This document shows, one piece after another, positions 8,975 to 18,769 of a stretch of DNA of 64,000 bases. The DNA comes from Bacteroidia bacterium (GTDB lineage Bacteria; Bacteroidota; Bacteroidia; CAIKAF01). The position numbers were made by a program, and so were the translations under genes. The stretch spans positions 19,675-83,674 of the forward strand of contig JACVCJ010000018.1 of assembly GCA_016742095.1 (NCBI GenBank), read 5' to 3'. Every line of letters begins with the position of its first letter. Position 1 is the first letter of the stretch. Under the pieces are notes generated by a model, which was given only the letters and a program-made list of their open reading frames with translations, was not told the origin of the DNA and did not search any database.

Positions 8975-10603
8975 TTATTTTTCGGGTTCCAGGAAGGGGT
9001 AGCGGTAATCTACCGGTGGAACGAATGTTTCTTTAATGGTACGCGGACTGAGCCATTTGTACAGGTTGATCCTGGAACCTGCCTTATCGTTGGTACCGCT
9101 GCCCCGGGCTCCGCCGAAAGGCTGCTGACCTACCACGGCACCGGTCGGCTTATCGTTTATGTAGAAGTTACCGGCCGATTGTTTCAGTTTTTGCGTGGCC
9201 AGGGTAATGGCATAGCGGTCGGTGGCCAGTATCGCACCTGTAAGTGCGTAGATAGACGTGCTGTCCACGATCTCCAGCGTTTTTTCAAATTCGGCCGCAG
9301 GATATACGTAAATGGTAAGCACCGGACCGAACAGCTCTTCGCACATGGTCACATAGTTCGGATCTTCGGTACGGATCACCGTAGGCTGAATAAAGTAGCC
9401 CTTGCTCTTGTCGTAGGTACCGCCCGCCACGATCTCGGCGCCGTCGGCCCTGGCACGGTCGATGAAACCGGCCAGTTTATCAAAGGACTTTTCGTCGATC
9501 ACGGCATTGATGAAATTACCGAGATCTTCGGTCCCGCCCACTTTAAAGCTGCCCAGGTCGCGGATAAGGCCGGCCTTTACCTCTTCCCACATATTGTCGG
9601 GGATATAGGCACGTGAAGCAGCGCTGCACTTCTGGCCCTGGTATTCGAACGCTCCGCGCGAAAGTGCGGTAATGACCTCCTGCGGATCGGCCGAAGCATG
9701 GGCCACCACAAAGTCCTTACCACCGGTTTCGCCCACGATACGCGGGTAAGAATGGTATTTGTGAATATTGTTGCCGATGGTCTTCCAGATGTTCTGGAAC
9801 ACTTCGGTAGAACCTGTAAAGTGAATACCGGCAAACTGCGGATGGCTAAAGATCACATCAGCCGCATCCGGGCCGGAAGGATAAATGAGGTTGATGACAC
9901 CGTCGGGCAGACCCGCCGCCTTAAAGATCTTCATAAGCACATGGGCCGAATATACCTGGGTATTGCTCGGTTTCCACACTACCACGTTGCCGCCCATAGA
10001 CGAGGACGTGGGCAGGTTACCGGCAATGGCCGTAAAGTTGAACGGTGTAAGTGCGTATACAAAACCTTCGAGCGGGCGCCATTCCAGGCGGTTCCACATA
10101 CCGGGGCCGCTCTCGGGCTGTTCGGCATATATCTCACTCATATACTGCACATTGAAACGCAGGAAGTCGATAATTTCGCAGGCGCTGTCGATCTCGGCCT
10201 GGTAGGCGCTTTTCGACTGACCCAGCATGGTGGCGGCATTCAGTTCGGCACGGTAAGGACCGGCGATCAGATCGGCCATTTTCAGGAAGATGCTCATGCG
10301 GTGTTCCCAGGGCATCTGCTCCCATTTGCTTTTGGCGGCCAGGGCGGCATCAATGGCACGGGTAACGTCTTCCTTGCTGCTCTTGTAAAAATACCCCAGG
10401 GTGTGGGCATGATCGTGCGGGGGTGAAATACGTACCTTCTGTTCGTTACGTACTTCCTCGCCGCCTATGAACATAGGTATGTCCCGTACTTCGGCGCGCA
10501 TTTCGGCCAGTTTGGCCTGCAGGGCTTTTCTTTCCGGGCTGCCCGGGGCATACGATCTAACCGGTTCGTTCTTAGCTACCGGCACTTTATAATGACCACT
10601 CAT
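8975..10603 (-). CDS. pruA: L-glutamate gamma-semialdehyde (1-pyrroline-5-carboxylate) dehydrogenase
   Basis: A 542-residue cytosolic aldehyde dehydrogenase of the P5C dehydrogenase type. It oxidises glutamate semialdehyde to glutamate with NAD+, the second step of proline breakdown. Visible features are the Glu general base in VGETGGK (Glu292), the nucleophile in GQKCSAASR (Cys326), and the family stretch TPFNFTAIAGNLPTSSSMGGNVVVWKPS. The C-terminal FGGARGSGTNDKAGS and PRTIKE stretches are also characteristic. Length matches single-domain bacterial P5C dehydrogenases, so it is not the PutA fusion. Proline dehydrogenase is not in this window. A TATCTTTG -7 box lies 17 bp before the ATG. Confidence 0.95.
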   Translation of the reverse strand: MSGHYKVPVAKNEPVRSYAPGSPERKALQAKLAEMRAEVRDIPMFIGGEEVRNEQKVRISPPHDHAHTLGYFYKSSKEDVTRAIDAALAAKSKWEQMPWEHRMSIFLKMADLIAGPYRAELNAATMLGQSKSAYQAEIDSACEIIDFLRFNVQYMSEIYAEQPESGPGMWNRLEWRPLEGFVYALTPFNFTAIAGNLPTSSSMGGNVVVWKPSNTQVYSAHVLMKIFKAAGLPDGVINLIYPSGPDAADVIFSHPQFAGIHFTGSTEVFQNIWKTIGNNIHKYHSYPRIVGETGGKDFVVAHASADPQEVITALSRGAFEYQGQKCSAASRAYIPDNMWEEVKAGLIRDLGSFKVGGTEDLGNFINAVIDEKSFDKLAGFIDRARADGAEIVAGGTYDKSKGYFIQPTVIRTEDPNYVTMCEELFGPVLTIYVYPAAEFEKTLEIVDSTSIYALTGAILATDRYAITLATQKLKQSAGNFYINDKPTGAVVGQQPFGGARGSGTNDKAGSRINLYKWLSPRTIKETFVPPVDYRYPFLEPEK

Positions 10604-10620
10604 CTGTTTAAATTTTGGTG

Positions 10621-10628
10621 CAAAGATA
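10621..10628 (-). promoter_or_regulatory. -7 box TATCTTTG for pruA
   Basis: A perfect TAnnTTTG on the minus strand, 17 bp before the pruA start codon, implying a very short leader. No -33 box was seen at normal spacing. Confidence 0.55.
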
Positions 10629-10705
10629 ACCTTTTGAATACAAATAAATAGGCAAAACGCCCATAAGTGCGGACTATACCTTTATAAGTAATTGTTACCA
10701 TGGGG

Positions 10706-10773
10706 AGTCCGGAAGTCCGAAGTCCGATAGTCTGAAGTCCGATAGTCTGAAGTCCGATAGTCCGATAGTCCGA
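10706..10773. repeat. Nine-unit AGTCCGA(T) tandem repeat
   Basis: Nine head-to-tail units of 7-8 bp: agtccgga, agtccga, agtccgat, agtctga, agtccgat, agtctga, agtccgat, agtccgat, agtccga. A 15-bp higher-order unit (agtccgat+agtctga) occurs twice, at 10721-10735 and 10736-10750. It fills the gap between the apaG stop and the pruA promoter, ending seven bases from the apaG stop. There are no spacers, so it is not CRISPR. Slipped-strand copy-number change is plausible. Confidence 0.9.
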
Positions 10774-10780
10774 AACAGGA

Positions 10781-11170
10781 TTAGTTGCCTTTCCAGGGTA
10801 CTTCCATGCGGAATTCGGGGATATCCACCATCAGGTTCTCGTGTGTTTCGAGGTCCTGCATCAGGTAGGAGCCTTCCATGAGGCCCAGGTCGGTGGTAAA
10901 ATTACAGCCGCTTTCGTAGGTAAAATGATCGCCGGGGTGCAGTACGGGCTGCTGCCCGATAACGCCGGAACCTTCCACCTCGCGGAATTCGCCGCTGCTG
11001 TCGGTGATCTGCCAGTGCCTGTAGAGCAGCTGCAGAACACGGTTGCTTTTGTTCTCGATCGTAATGAAATACCGGAAAAAGTAAAAATGCCGGCGCGGAT
11101 CGCTCTGTTCGGGATCGTACTGGGTTCGAACGCTCACGTTCACGTCTTTTGTAAGTCGGGCCTGTGTCAT
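10781..11170 (-). CDS. apaG: ApaG/DUF525 domain protein
   Basis: 129 residues, matching the ApaG fold (immunoglobulin-like beta sandwich). Characteristic stretches are RYFITIENKSNRVLQLLYRHWQITDSSG, EVEGSGVIGQQPVLHPGDHFTYESG and MEGSYLMQDLETHENLMVDIPEFRM. In enterobacteria ApaG is linked to Co2+/Mg2+ resistance and Ap4A metabolism; its biochemical role is unsettled. The start codon overlaps the stop of the upstream plug-domain gene as ATGA, so the two are translationally coupled. Confidence 0.92.
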   Translation of the reverse strand: MTQARLTKDVNVSVRTQYDPEQSDPRRHFYFFRYFITIENKSNRVLQLLYRHWQITDSSGEFREVEGSGVIGQQPVLHPGDHFTYESGCNFTTDLGLMEGSYLMQDLETHENLMVDIPEFRMEVPWKGN

Positions 11171-12456
11171 CTGTCCAGAATGGTATTAAATGCAGCTACG
11201 CCGATGAGGCGGTCGTTGCGTTGATATCGGTCACGGTAATATACCAGCACCACGTACGTATTTTCGGTACGGGCAAAATCGCCCTCGAATTTGCGTGTAT
11301 GGCTGTAGCTGGCATAGGGACTCGTGTTCAGAAACATAAAGTTATAATAGCCGGTCTTGAGCTTTTTCTCCAGGAAGAACTCACGGCGGTCGTAGTCGTA
11401 ATCCATCTTCCATTCGGGCGAAAGCTGGTAGTTGGACATCTGTCCCATTACGTACACGTCGCCCATTCCCTGCGGACTTTCGTCGTAGGCCAGGGCAAAG
11501 CGTACATAGCTGTAATCGCCGTCGGTATTGTTGTTAAAACCGTCGCGGGTCTCTATGTAATACACCCCGTTCAGGTCCGGCAGGGGCGAATATTCCGTAT
11601 TCCCTCGCGAAGGCAGGGCAAACAGCTGCGAATAGGCCAGGCCGTTCTTTTCGGTAAGTTCGCGGGTAATATTGGTCTTCTGCCGCAGGGTACGCAGGTC
11701 CAGGAAGCGCCATTCATTGCCCCCGGGGAAGGTGGCCGAGTTATCCAGGTTATCGAAGGTAAGCTGTGTACCTACCTGTATGGCCGGTTTTACACCACGG
11801 CGGGCATTGTCTTCGCGGCCGTCCTGCAATATGTCCACAAAAATGTCCATACGCGGGTTCACGTTCTGTATAGCGGCCAGGTCCATTTCGAACACCACGT
11901 CCTGCGAGCTGAGGCGCAGTTCGGCATTAATGGCATCGCGGGTGCGGCCGGTAATGTTCAGCAGGGGCTCCACCACGCGGAAGCGTTTTACAAAAACGGT
12001 ATCGGTATTATCGTACTGGCGGAACACCACCAGCGCGTAGTTGCCGCTCATCTTGGGCCGCATATCGGCATTGGGAAAATCGATGGAATAATGCGTGTAC
12101 GACTGTTTGGTACCCATGGAAAAATCCATCTGGGTGATATTGGCCTGCATAAAACCGTTCAGGTACATGATGGGTTCCAGGGGCGAAGGCGTCCAGTCGT
12201 AATTGCACATCACCATGGTATAGTTATACACGTCGCTGCCGGCATTCAGGTCATCGAAATGCAGGGAAAAGGTCTCGGCGGAGTGCAGCTGTACAAAAGG
12301 CACCATGGAAGGTTTGCCCTCGCGCAGCAGCTGAACGGTGGCTATGTTGTCCTTATATATACTGTCACGGAACACACGGGCCTCCAGCAGGGCCGGCGAA
12401 GTAACAGCGAGCAGTAACAGGGCGAAACGGTATAACATAGGACAATATAACTCCAT
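11167..12456 (-). CDS. T9SS plug-domain protein (DUF5103 family)
   Basis: About 429 residues from the ATG at 12456; an ATG at 12438 would also keep the signal peptide (MLYRFALLLLAVTSPALLEA). The open frame extends further upstream, but that part is low-complexity and would hide the signal peptide. Family signatures are HFDDLNAGSDVYNYTMVMCNYDW, YLNGFMQANITQMDFSMGT and DGFNNNTDGDYSYVRFAL. Proteins of this type (DUF5103) are associated with the type IX secretion translocon as plug-like periplasmic or outer-membrane components; that role is inferred from family. This fits the six T9SS cargo proteins here. It overlaps apaG by 4 bp and diverges from nqrA. Confidence 0.8.
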   Translation of the reverse strand: MELYCPMLYRFALLLLAVTSPALLEARVFRDSIYKDNIATVQLLREGKPSMVPFVQLHSAETFSLHFDDLNAGSDVYNYTMVMCNYDWTPSPLEPIMYLNGFMQANITQMDFSMGTKQSYTHYSIDFPNADMRPKMSGNYALVVFRQYDNTDTVFVKRFRVVEPLLNITGRTRDAINAELRLSSQDVVFEMDLAAIQNVNPRMDIFVDILQDGREDNARRGVKPAIQVGTQLTFDNLDNSATFPGGNEWRFLDLRTLRQKTNITRELTEKNGLAYSQLFALPSRGNTEYSPLPDLNGVYYIETRDGFNNNTDGDYSYVRFALAYDESPQGMGDVYVMGQMSNYQLSPEWKMDYDYDRREFFLEKKLKTGYYNFMFLNTSPYASYSHTRKFEGDFARTENTYVVLVYYRDRYQRNDRLIGVAAFNTILDR

Positions 12457-12615
12457 TTTTCGGTTTAGCGTATACATGAGGGTAAAAGTAGGGTATCCGG
12501 GGCATATTAAAAAACAGGCCGGCGTTAAACAAATGGTAAAAAAAAGCCCTGCGGGAAACACATCGCATAAAAAGGGGATGCATTGGGTATCCGCCCGCAA
12601 TTTTTGGGGATATTT

Positions 12616-12649
12616 TTGTTCTTTTCCAATAAAAAAATGTGTACGTTTG
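12616..12649 (+). promoter_or_regulatory. nqr operon promoter (TTG-N23-TACGTTTG)
   Basis: TTG at 12616-12618 and a perfect -7 box TACGTTTG at 12642-12649, 23 bp apart (the wide end of the usual range). The -7 box ends 38 bp before the nqrA ATG. Confidence 0.7.
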
Positions 12650-12687
12650 CCGCAAAATAATCTACCAAACAACGTATGTAAAAGCGT

Positions 12688-14037
12688 ATGGGGAAGTCAA
12701 TAAAAATAAAGAAAGGGCTTGATATCCGGTTGATTGGCGAAGCTGAGAAAGTAACGGTATCTCCCGATTCGGTGGACTCAGTGGTCATCCGTCCTACGGA
12801 TTTTCATGCACTCGTTCCGAAATGTCTGGTAAATCCCGGCGATGTTGTAAAAGCCGGAACACCTCTGTTTTTCAGCAAGAAACACCCTGAAATCCAGTTC
12901 TGTTCACCGGTAAGCGGCGAAGTGACCGAGGTAGTACGCGGTGCCAAGCGCAAGCTGATGGCCATTCGCATACTGGCCGACAAGGAAACACAGTACCAGC
13001 AGGCAAACGTACCTTCTGCCGAAGGCGCCTCCCGCGAAGAACTGATCGCAGCGCTCTGTGCCAACGGTCTGTGGCCGTACATCAGGCAGCGTCCGTTCGA
13101 CGTGATCGCAAACCCGAACGTAGCGCCCAAAGCGATCTACATTTCGGCCTTCGACAGCAATCCGCTGGCTCCGGACCTCGATTTTGCCCTGCAGGGTTAT
13201 GGTACGGAATTCCAGAAAGGTCTGGACGTCCTGGCCAAATTAGCCCCGGTAAACCTTACCGTGCATACCTCACGTACCAAGAGTGAGATATTCCTGAAAG
13301 CTAAAAACGTTGATATTCATACGATCTCCGGTCCGCACCCGAGCGGGAACACCGGGGTACAGATCCACCACATTTCACCGGTGAACAAAGGCGAGGTGGT
13401 ATGGACAGTAAACCCGCAGGACGTAGTGATCATCGGCCGCCTCTTTACCGAGAACCGCTACAATGCCCTGCGCGTGGTGGCCATTACCGGCAGCGAGGTC
13501 ACACGCCGCCGCTATGCCAAAGCCATTACCGGCGTGCCCATGCGTGCCCTGCTGAGCGGCAACCTGAACCACGAGAACAATGTACGCATCATCAGCGGCA
13601 ATGTACTCAGCGGTACCAAAGAGAGCATCGACGGCAACCTGGGCTTTTACGACAGCCAGGTGACCGTGATCCCCGAAGGGTACGAACCCGAACTGTTCGG
13701 CTGGGCCCTGCCCGGTTTCGGCAAGTTCTCGCTGAACCGCTCCTTCTTCTCCTGGCTTATGCCCGGTAAAAAATATACCCTGGATACCAACCAGCACGGC
13801 GAAGAGCGCGCCTTTGTGGTATCCGGCGAATACGAGAAGGTATTTCCCATGAACATTTACCCCGTGTACCTGCTGAAATCGATACTGGCCAACGATATCG
13901 AACGCATGGAACAACTGGGTATCTACGAAGTGGCCCCCGAAGATTTCGCCCTGTGCGAGTTTGTATGTACATCCAAGATCGAGACACAGAGCATCGTGCG
14001 TAAGGGTCTGGACTTTGTAATGTCGGAAACCGAATAA
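12688..14037 (+). CDS. nqrA: Na+-translocating NADH:quinone reductase subunit A
   Basis: 449 residues, the usual NqrA length. The start MGKSIKIKKGLDIRLIGEAE is typical of the family, and FCSPVSGEVTEVVRGAKRKLMAI and FVCTSKIETQSIVRKGLDFVMSE agree. NqrA is a peripheral cytoplasmic subunit of the six-subunit complex that passes electrons from NADH to quinone and pumps Na+ across the inner membrane. It is first in a six-gene operon in the standard order A-F, behind a clear promoter. The presence of NqrA rules out the related RNF complex. Confidence 0.96.
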   Translation: MGKSIKIKKGLDIRLIGEAEKVTVSPDSVDSVVIRPTDFHALVPKCLVNPGDVVKAGTPLFFSKKHPEIQFCSPVSGEVTEVVRGAKRKLMAIRILADKETQYQQANVPSAEGASREELIAALCANGLWPYIRQRPFDVIANPNVAPKAIYISAFDSNPLAPDLDFALQGYGTEFQKGLDVLAKLAPVNLTVHTSRTKSEIFLKAKNVDIHTISGPHPSGNTGVQIHHISPVNKGEVVWTVNPQDVVIIGRLFTENRYNALRVVAITGSEVTRRRYAKAITGVPMRALLSGNLNHENNVRIISGNVLSGTKESIDGNLGFYDSQVTVIPEGYEPELFGWALPGFGKFSLNRSFFSWLMPGKKYTLDTNQHGEERAFVVSGEYEKVFPMNIYPVYLLKSILANDIERMEQLGIYEVAPEDFALCEFVCTSKIETQSIVRKGLDFVMSETE

Positions 14038-14065
14038 TAATTAACGTAAAACGAAATAAATACAA

Positions 14066-15292
14066 GTGAAAGCGTTACGTAATTTCATGGAAAAGAAACT
14101 GGAACCCAGCTTTAAAGAGGGGGGAAAGCTTCACAAATTCTGGCCACTTTATGATGGTTTCGCTACCTTCCTGTTCGTACCTGGTCACGTGACCCACAAC
14201 GGGGTGCATGTACGCGACTCCATCGACCTGAAACGCACCATGTCCGTGGTGATCCTGGCCCTGGTACCCTGCCTGCTGTTCGGTATGTACAATACCGGTT
14301 ACCAGCATTTCCTGGCACTGGGACAGACGCCGGAACTCGGGGCCAGCTTTTTATACGGCCTCCTCAAGGTACTGCCCATCGTGGTGGTTTCCTATGCGGT
14401 AGGTCTGGGTATCGAATTTGCCTTCTGCATCATTAAAAAACACCCGATCAGCGAAGGTTACCTCGTTTCGGGCATATTGATCCCCCTGGTACTCCCCGCC
14501 GATATTCCGCTCTGGATGGTAGCCCTGGCCGCCGCCTTTGCCGTGATCATCGGGAAAGAGATCTTCGGCGGTACCGGTATGAACGTGCTGAACGTGGCCC
14601 TGGTGGCCCGCGCCTTCCTGTTCTTTGCCTATCCTACCTATATGAGCGGTGATATGTGGGTTTCCATGAACGACCGCAACGGGTACGAAGTGATCAAAGA
14701 AGGTCTCGTGGACGGTTATTCCGGTTCCACCCTGCTGGGACAGGTAGCCGACGCCGGCTTTAACGGCACCTTTAAGAACGTGGCGGGCGCCGATATCACA
14801 AGTACCGTGTTCAGCGATGCCTTCTTCGGGTTTATTCCCGGTTCTATCGGAGAGACCTCTACCCTGGCCTGTCTCATCGGTGCAGCTATCCTGATCATCA
14901 GCGGTATCGGCAGCTGGAGAATTATCTTCTCTACCTTCCTGGGCGCCTATGCCATCGGACTGCTCTTTAATGCAGTGGCAGGCAGCAATGCCTACATGGC
15001 CATGCCGGCCCATTACCACCTGGTATTCGGCGGACTTGCCTTCGGTGCCGTATACATGGCCACCGACCCGGTCTCGGCCGCACAGACCAAACTCGGAAAG
15101 CTCATCTACGGCTTCGGTATCGGGGCCTTTGCAGTGATCATCCGCGTGGTGAACCCGGCCTACCCCGAAGGTGTAATGCTTTCGATCCTGTTCTTCAACG
15201 TAATGGCTCCCATTATCGATTACTTTGTGGTACAGTCTAACATCAACAAAAGAGTTAAACGTTTTAAATTAGCTTCCAATGGCGTTAAATAA
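14066..15292 (+). CDS. nqrB: Na+-NQR subunit B (FMN-binding membrane subunit)
   Basis: 408 residues starting at GTG. The N-terminus KALRNFMEKKLEPSFKEGGKLHKFWPLYD matches the family, which fixes this start; no ATG fits better. About eight to ten membrane helices are visible. The covalent FMN site is probably Thr222 in DGYSGST. The C-terminal FNVMAPIIDYFVVQSNINKR is conserved. The gene starts 28 bp after nqrA and overlaps nqrC by 14 bp, consistent with translational coupling. Confidence 0.95.
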   Translation: MKALRNFMEKKLEPSFKEGGKLHKFWPLYDGFATFLFVPGHVTHNGVHVRDSIDLKRTMSVVILALVPCLLFGMYNTGYQHFLALGQTPELGASFLYGLLKVLPIVVVSYAVGLGIEFAFCIIKKHPISEGYLVSGILIPLVLPADIPLWMVALAAAFAVIIGKEIFGGTGMNVLNVALVARAFLFFAYPTYMSGDMWVSMNDRNGYEVIKEGLVDGYSGSTLLGQVADAGFNGTFKNVAGADITSTVFSDAFFGFIPGSIGETSTLACLIGAAILIISGIGSWRIIFSTFLGAYAIGLLFNAVAGSNAYMAMPAHYHLVFGGLAFGAVYMATDPVSAAQTKLGKLIYGFGIGAFAVIIRVVNPAYPEGVMLSILFFNVMAPIIDYFVVQSNINKRVKRFKLASNGVK

Positions 15293-16118
15293 GGAAAGTA
15301 ACGGCTATGTGATCATGTTTTCCGTTATACTGGTACTGGTTACATCGGTGGCACTGGTAATTGCTTTCGGTTTTACCAAAGACACCATTGCTAATAACCA
15401 GAAGCTGGAAAAAATGCAGAACATACTGCAGGCGGCCCGCATCGACGTAGAGCGTGACCAGGCCGAACCCGAGTACAAAAAATCCATCATCGACGCTTTT
15501 GCCCTTACGGAAAAGGGAGAGGTAAAAATGAAAGGTGAGATCGACAACGTATTCAACATCGACCTGGCTACCGAACTGAAGAAAAAAGAAGGCGACGAAA
15601 AACTGTTCCCCGTGTTCGTTTGTAACAAGAACGACAGCACCTTCTACATTCTCGGCATGCGCGGTAAAGGTCTCTGGGACGCTATCTGGGGTTATGTGGC
15701 CCTGCAGAGCGACATGAACACCATTTACAACGCGGTATTCGACCACAAGGGCGAAACGGCCGGTCTGGGCGCCGAGATCAAGGAAACCTGGTACACGGCC
15801 CAGTTCCCCGGTAAAAAAATTGCCAATGAAAAAGGCGAATTCGTTTCCGTTTCCGTTATTAAAAAAGGAACGGCCCCGGCCAGCGATTACAATGTGGACG
15901 GCGTATCGGGAGGTACACTTACCTCGAACGGTCTGCACGACATGCTGAAACAGTTCTTCAGTGCGTTCTTCGAGTATTCCAAAACGCAGAAGAATGCGGC
16001 TCCGGTTAAACCGCAGCCCGTGCCTGCCGCCAACGACAGCATTCCGGCCGACAGCCTGGCCGTAAGCGCCCCGGCAACGGATTCTTTACATACAAACACA
16101 ACAACCACAAATCATTAA
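15279..16118 (+). CDS. nqrC: Na+-NQR subunit C (periplasmic FMN-binding subunit)
   Basis: 279 residues with one N-terminal membrane helix (about 9-31) and a periplasmic domain. The flavinylation motif is SGGTLTS with Thr213 as probable covalent FMN site. Flavinylation would need an ApbE transferase, which is not in this window. After about residue 235 there is an extra Pro/Ala/Ser/Thr-rich tail (VKPQPVPAANDSIPADSLAV) ending in TNTTTTNH, longer than in the Vibrio type and of unknown use. It overlaps nqrB by 14 bp and is followed by nqrD after 4 bp. Confidence 0.95.
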   Translation: MALNKESNGYVIMFSVILVLVTSVALVIAFGFTKDTIANNQKLEKMQNILQAARIDVERDQAEPEYKKSIIDAFALTEKGEVKMKGEIDNVFNIDLATELKKKEGDEKLFPVFVCNKNDSTFYILGMRGKGLWDAIWGYVALQSDMNTIYNAVFDHKGETAGLGAEIKETWYTAQFPGKKIANEKGEFVSVSVIKKGTAPASDYNVDGVSGGTLTSNGLHDMLKQFFSAFFEYSKTQKNAAPVKPQPVPAANDSIPADSLAVSAPATDSLHTNTTTTNH

Positions 16119-16122
16119 TACG

Positions 16123-16788
16123 ATGGCAGAAGTTGCAGTACAACAGGAAAAAGAGGCGATCTTCAGTAAGAAGCGCATCAAGCTGCTTACCGACCCTCTG
16201 AACGACAACAACCCGGTTACCGTACAGGTACTCGGTATCTGTTCCTCCCTGGCGATCACCGTACAGCTGAAACCCGCCCTGCTCATGTTTGCAGGCGTGC
16301 TTTTCGTGGTGGCCATGGGTAACGTAGTGGTTTCGGCCCTGCGTAATCTCATTCCCAACCGTGTACGTATCATTGCCCAGCTGGTGATCGTAGCGGGTCT
16401 GGTATCGATCGTGGACATGCTCCTGAAAGCTTACCAGTACGACGTAAGTAAACAGCTTTCGGTTTTCGTAGGTCTGATCGTTACCAACTGTATCGTAATG
16501 GGCCGCCTCGAGGCCTTTGCCATGGCCAACAAGCCCTGGCCTTCGTTCCTCGACGGCGTGGGTAACTCGGTAGGTTACGGTATCCTGCTTATCATTGTAG
16601 CCTTCGTACGCGAACTGTTCGGTTCCGGCAAACTGCTGGGCTTTACCATCGTTCCGCCTTCGTTCTACGAACACGGTTACGTGAACAACGGTATGATGAT
16701 GATGCCTCCCATGGCCCTGGTGCTGGTGGGGATCATTATCTGGGTGCAGCGCAGCCGCAATACCAAACTCATCGAAGTAGAAGAATAA
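16123..16788 (+). CDS. nqrD: Na+-NQR subunit D
   Basis: 221 residues with six membrane helices. It shows the family pattern DPLNDNNPVTVQVLGICSSLAITVQLKP, RIIAQLVIVAGLVSIVDMLLKAY and GLIVTNCIVMGRLEAFAM. The conserved Cys in LGICSSLAIT and in VTNCIVMG is of the type that binds the intramembrane iron centre between NqrD and NqrE. Gene order and spacing fit the nqr operon. Confidence 0.96.
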   Translation: MAEVAVQQEKEAIFSKKRIKLLTDPLNDNNPVTVQVLGICSSLAITVQLKPALLMFAGVLFVVAMGNVVVSALRNLIPNRVRIIAQLVIVAGLVSIVDMLLKAYQYDVSKQLSVFVGLIVTNCIVMGRLEAFAMANKPWPSFLDGVGNSVGYGILLIIVAFVRELFGSGKLLGFTIVPPSFYEHGYVNNGMMMMPPMALVLVGIIIWVQRSRNTKLIEVEE

Positions 16789-16809
16789 TAACATTCAACT
16801 GGAGAAGAA

Positions 16810-17427
16810 ATGGAAAATCTGCTAAATATATTTGTTAAGTCGATCTTTATCGACAACATGATCTTCGCTTACTTCCTGGGTATGTGTTCCTACCTGGCCG
16901 TTTCCAAACGGGTAAGCACGGCCATTGGTCTGGGTGCCGCGGTAATTTTTGTACTGGGTATCACCGTTCCGATCAACTGGCTGCTCGAAAACTATGTACT
17001 GAAAGCCGGCGCCCTCTCCTGGATGGGCGAACAGTTCAAAGACGTAGACCTTTCGTTCCTGTCGTTCATTATGTTCATTGCCGTGGTAGCCGCTATTACG
17101 CAGCTGGTAGAAATGGTGGTGGAAAAATTCACGCCTTCGCTCTACAACTCCCTCGGTATCTTCCTGCCGCTGATCGCCGTGAACTGCTCTATCCTGGGCG
17201 GTGCGCTCTTTATGCAGTCACGCGGGTACGAATCCATCGGTGAGGCATCGGTATTCGGTATCGGTTCCGGTATAGGCTGGTTCCTGGCTATTGTGGCCAT
17301 TGCCGCCATACGCGAAAAAATGCGTTATAGTAAAGTACCTGCTCCCCTGCGCGGACTGGGTATCACGTTCATCTTAACCGGGCTGATGGGACTGGCGTTC
17401 CTGAGCTTTGCCGGTATCAAACTGTAA
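16810..17427 (+). CDS. nqrE: Na+-NQR subunit E
   Basis: 205 residues with six membrane helices and inverted topology relative to its homologue NqrD. Signatures are [26 protein letters not shown] and [19 protein letters not shown]. The conserved Cys residues in LGMCSYLAV and AVNCSILG match the iron-centre ligands known for this subunit. It starts 21 bp after nqrD, with GGAGAA just upstream, an uncommon Shine-Dalgarno-like element for this genome. Confidence 0.96.
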   Translation: MENLLNIFVKSIFIDNMIFAYFLGMCSYLAVSKRVSTAIGLGAAVIFVLGITVPINWLLENYVLKAGALSWMGEQFKDVDLSFLSFIMFIAVVAAITQLVEMVVEKFTPSLYNSLGIFLPLIAVNCSILGGALFMQSRGYESIGEASVFGIGSGIGWFLAIVAIAAIREKMRYSKVPAPLRGLGITFILTGLMGLAFLSFAGIKL

Positions 17428-17458
17428 TTGTAGAACCTAAAGAAAAACAGAAGAAAAC

Positions 17459-18757
17459 ATGGATGTAACACTCTTAATAGTAGCATCGGTCGCGTTCCTG
17501 GTGATCATTATGCTTCTCGTAGGTATGCTTTTGTTTGCCAAATCAAAGCTTACCAATTCAGGTCCTGTAAAAATTACCATCAATGGCGAAAAGACCATCG
17601 AGGTAAATGCCGGTTCTACCCTGCTCAGTACCCTGAGCGCCGAAAAAATATTCCTGCCTTCGGCCTGCGGGGGCGGTGGTACCTGCGCCATGTGTAAATG
17701 CCAGGTGATAAGCGGCGGCGGAGAGATCCTGCCTACCGAAACCGGGCACTTCACACGCCGTGAGATCCAGGAGAACTACCGTCTGGGCTGCCAGGTAAAA
17801 GTGAAACAGGATATGGACATCCGTATCCCGGAAGAGATCTTCGGTATCAAAAAATGGGAATGCGAAGTGGTTTCGAACTACAACGTGGCCTCTTTCATTA
17901 AAGAATTCGTGGTGAAACTGCCCGAAGGCGAGACCCTGCACTTCGAATCCGGCGGTTATATACAGATCGACGTTCCCAAGATCGAAGTAGACTTCTCTAC
18001 CATCGACATCAAACCGCTGCCGGACGACCCGGCCGGTCCGGATAAATTTAAAACGGAATGGGACAAGTTCAAACTCTGGGACCTGAAAATGAAGAACCCC
18101 GAGCCCATCTTCCGCGCCTATTCCATGGCCAACCACCCTGCCGAAGGAAACATCATCATGCTGAACATACGTATTGCCACTCCCCCCTGGGACCGTGCCA
18201 ATAACCGCTGGATGAACGTAAATCCGGGTATCTGTTCTTCCTTCGTGTTCTCCCGCAAACCGGGCGATAAAGTGACCATCTCCGGTCCCTACGGGGAGTT
18301 CTTTATCAAGGATACTAAAAACGAAATGATCTACATAGGCGGTGGTGCCGGTATGGCCCCCCTGCGTTCGCACATCTTCCACCTGTTCCATACCCTGAAA
18401 ACCGACCGCAAGGTTAGTTTCTGGTACGGTGGCCGCAGTAAACGCGAGCTGTTCTACGTAGACCATTTCCGCAAGATCGAAAAGGAATTCCCGAACTTTA
18501 AGTTCTATATCGTACTGTCTGAGCCCCTGCCGGAAGACAACTGGAAGGTGAAGGACGGCCTCGACGGCGAAGGAGACGGTTTTACCGGCTTCGTTCACCA
18601 GTCGCTCATCGACAACTACCTGGGCAAACACCCCGATCCGGAAGAAGTGGAGTACTATTTCTGCGGACCGCCTATGATGAATGCCGCCGTACTGAAGATG
18701 CTCGACGATTTCGGGGTTCCGAAAGAAAAGATCGCCTTCGACGACTTCGGAGGATAA
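17459..18757 (+). CDS. nqrF: Na+-NQR subunit F (NADH-oxidising, 2Fe-2S and FAD)
   Basis: 432 residues. An N-terminal membrane helix (about 3-27) is followed by a ferredoxin domain with ligands Cys70, Cys76, Cys79 and Cys111. The FAD-binding domain shows [10 protein letters not shown]. The NAD-binding domain shows [13 protein letters not shown] and ends with the family C-terminus IAFDDFGG. It takes hydride from NADH and feeds electrons into the complex. It is last in the operon, followed 12 bp later by a strong intrinsic terminator. Confidence 0.97.
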   Translation: MDVTLLIVASVAFLVIIMLLVGMLLFAKSKLTNSGPVKITINGEKTIEVNAGSTLLSTLSAEKIFLPSACGGGGTCAMCKCQVISGGGEILPTETGHFTRREIQENYRLGCQVKVKQDMDIRIPEEIFGIKKWECEVVSNYNVASFIKEFVVKLPEGETLHFESGGYIQIDVPKIEVDFSTIDIKPLPDDPAGPDKFKTEWDKFKLWDLKMKNPEPIFRAYSMANHPAEGNIIMLNIRIATPPWDRANNRWMNVNPGICSSFVFSRKPGDKVTISGPYGEFFIKDTKNEMIYIGGGAGMAPLRSHIFHLFHTLKTDRKVSFWYGGRSKRELFYVDHFRKIEKEFPNFKFYIVLSEPLPEDNWKVKDGLDGEGDGFTGFVHQSLIDNYLGKHPDPEEVEYYFCGPPMMNAAVLKMLDDFGVPKEKIAFDDFGG

Positions 18758-18769
18758 AAAATAAATCAC

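Noticed and set aside
10706-10773. CRISPR array
   Set aside because: Units are 7-8 bp and contiguous, with no unique spacers and no cas genes.
12688-18757. RNF complex instead of NQR
   Set aside because: NqrA and the NqrF ferredoxin-FAD-NAD subunit are present; RNF lacks both.
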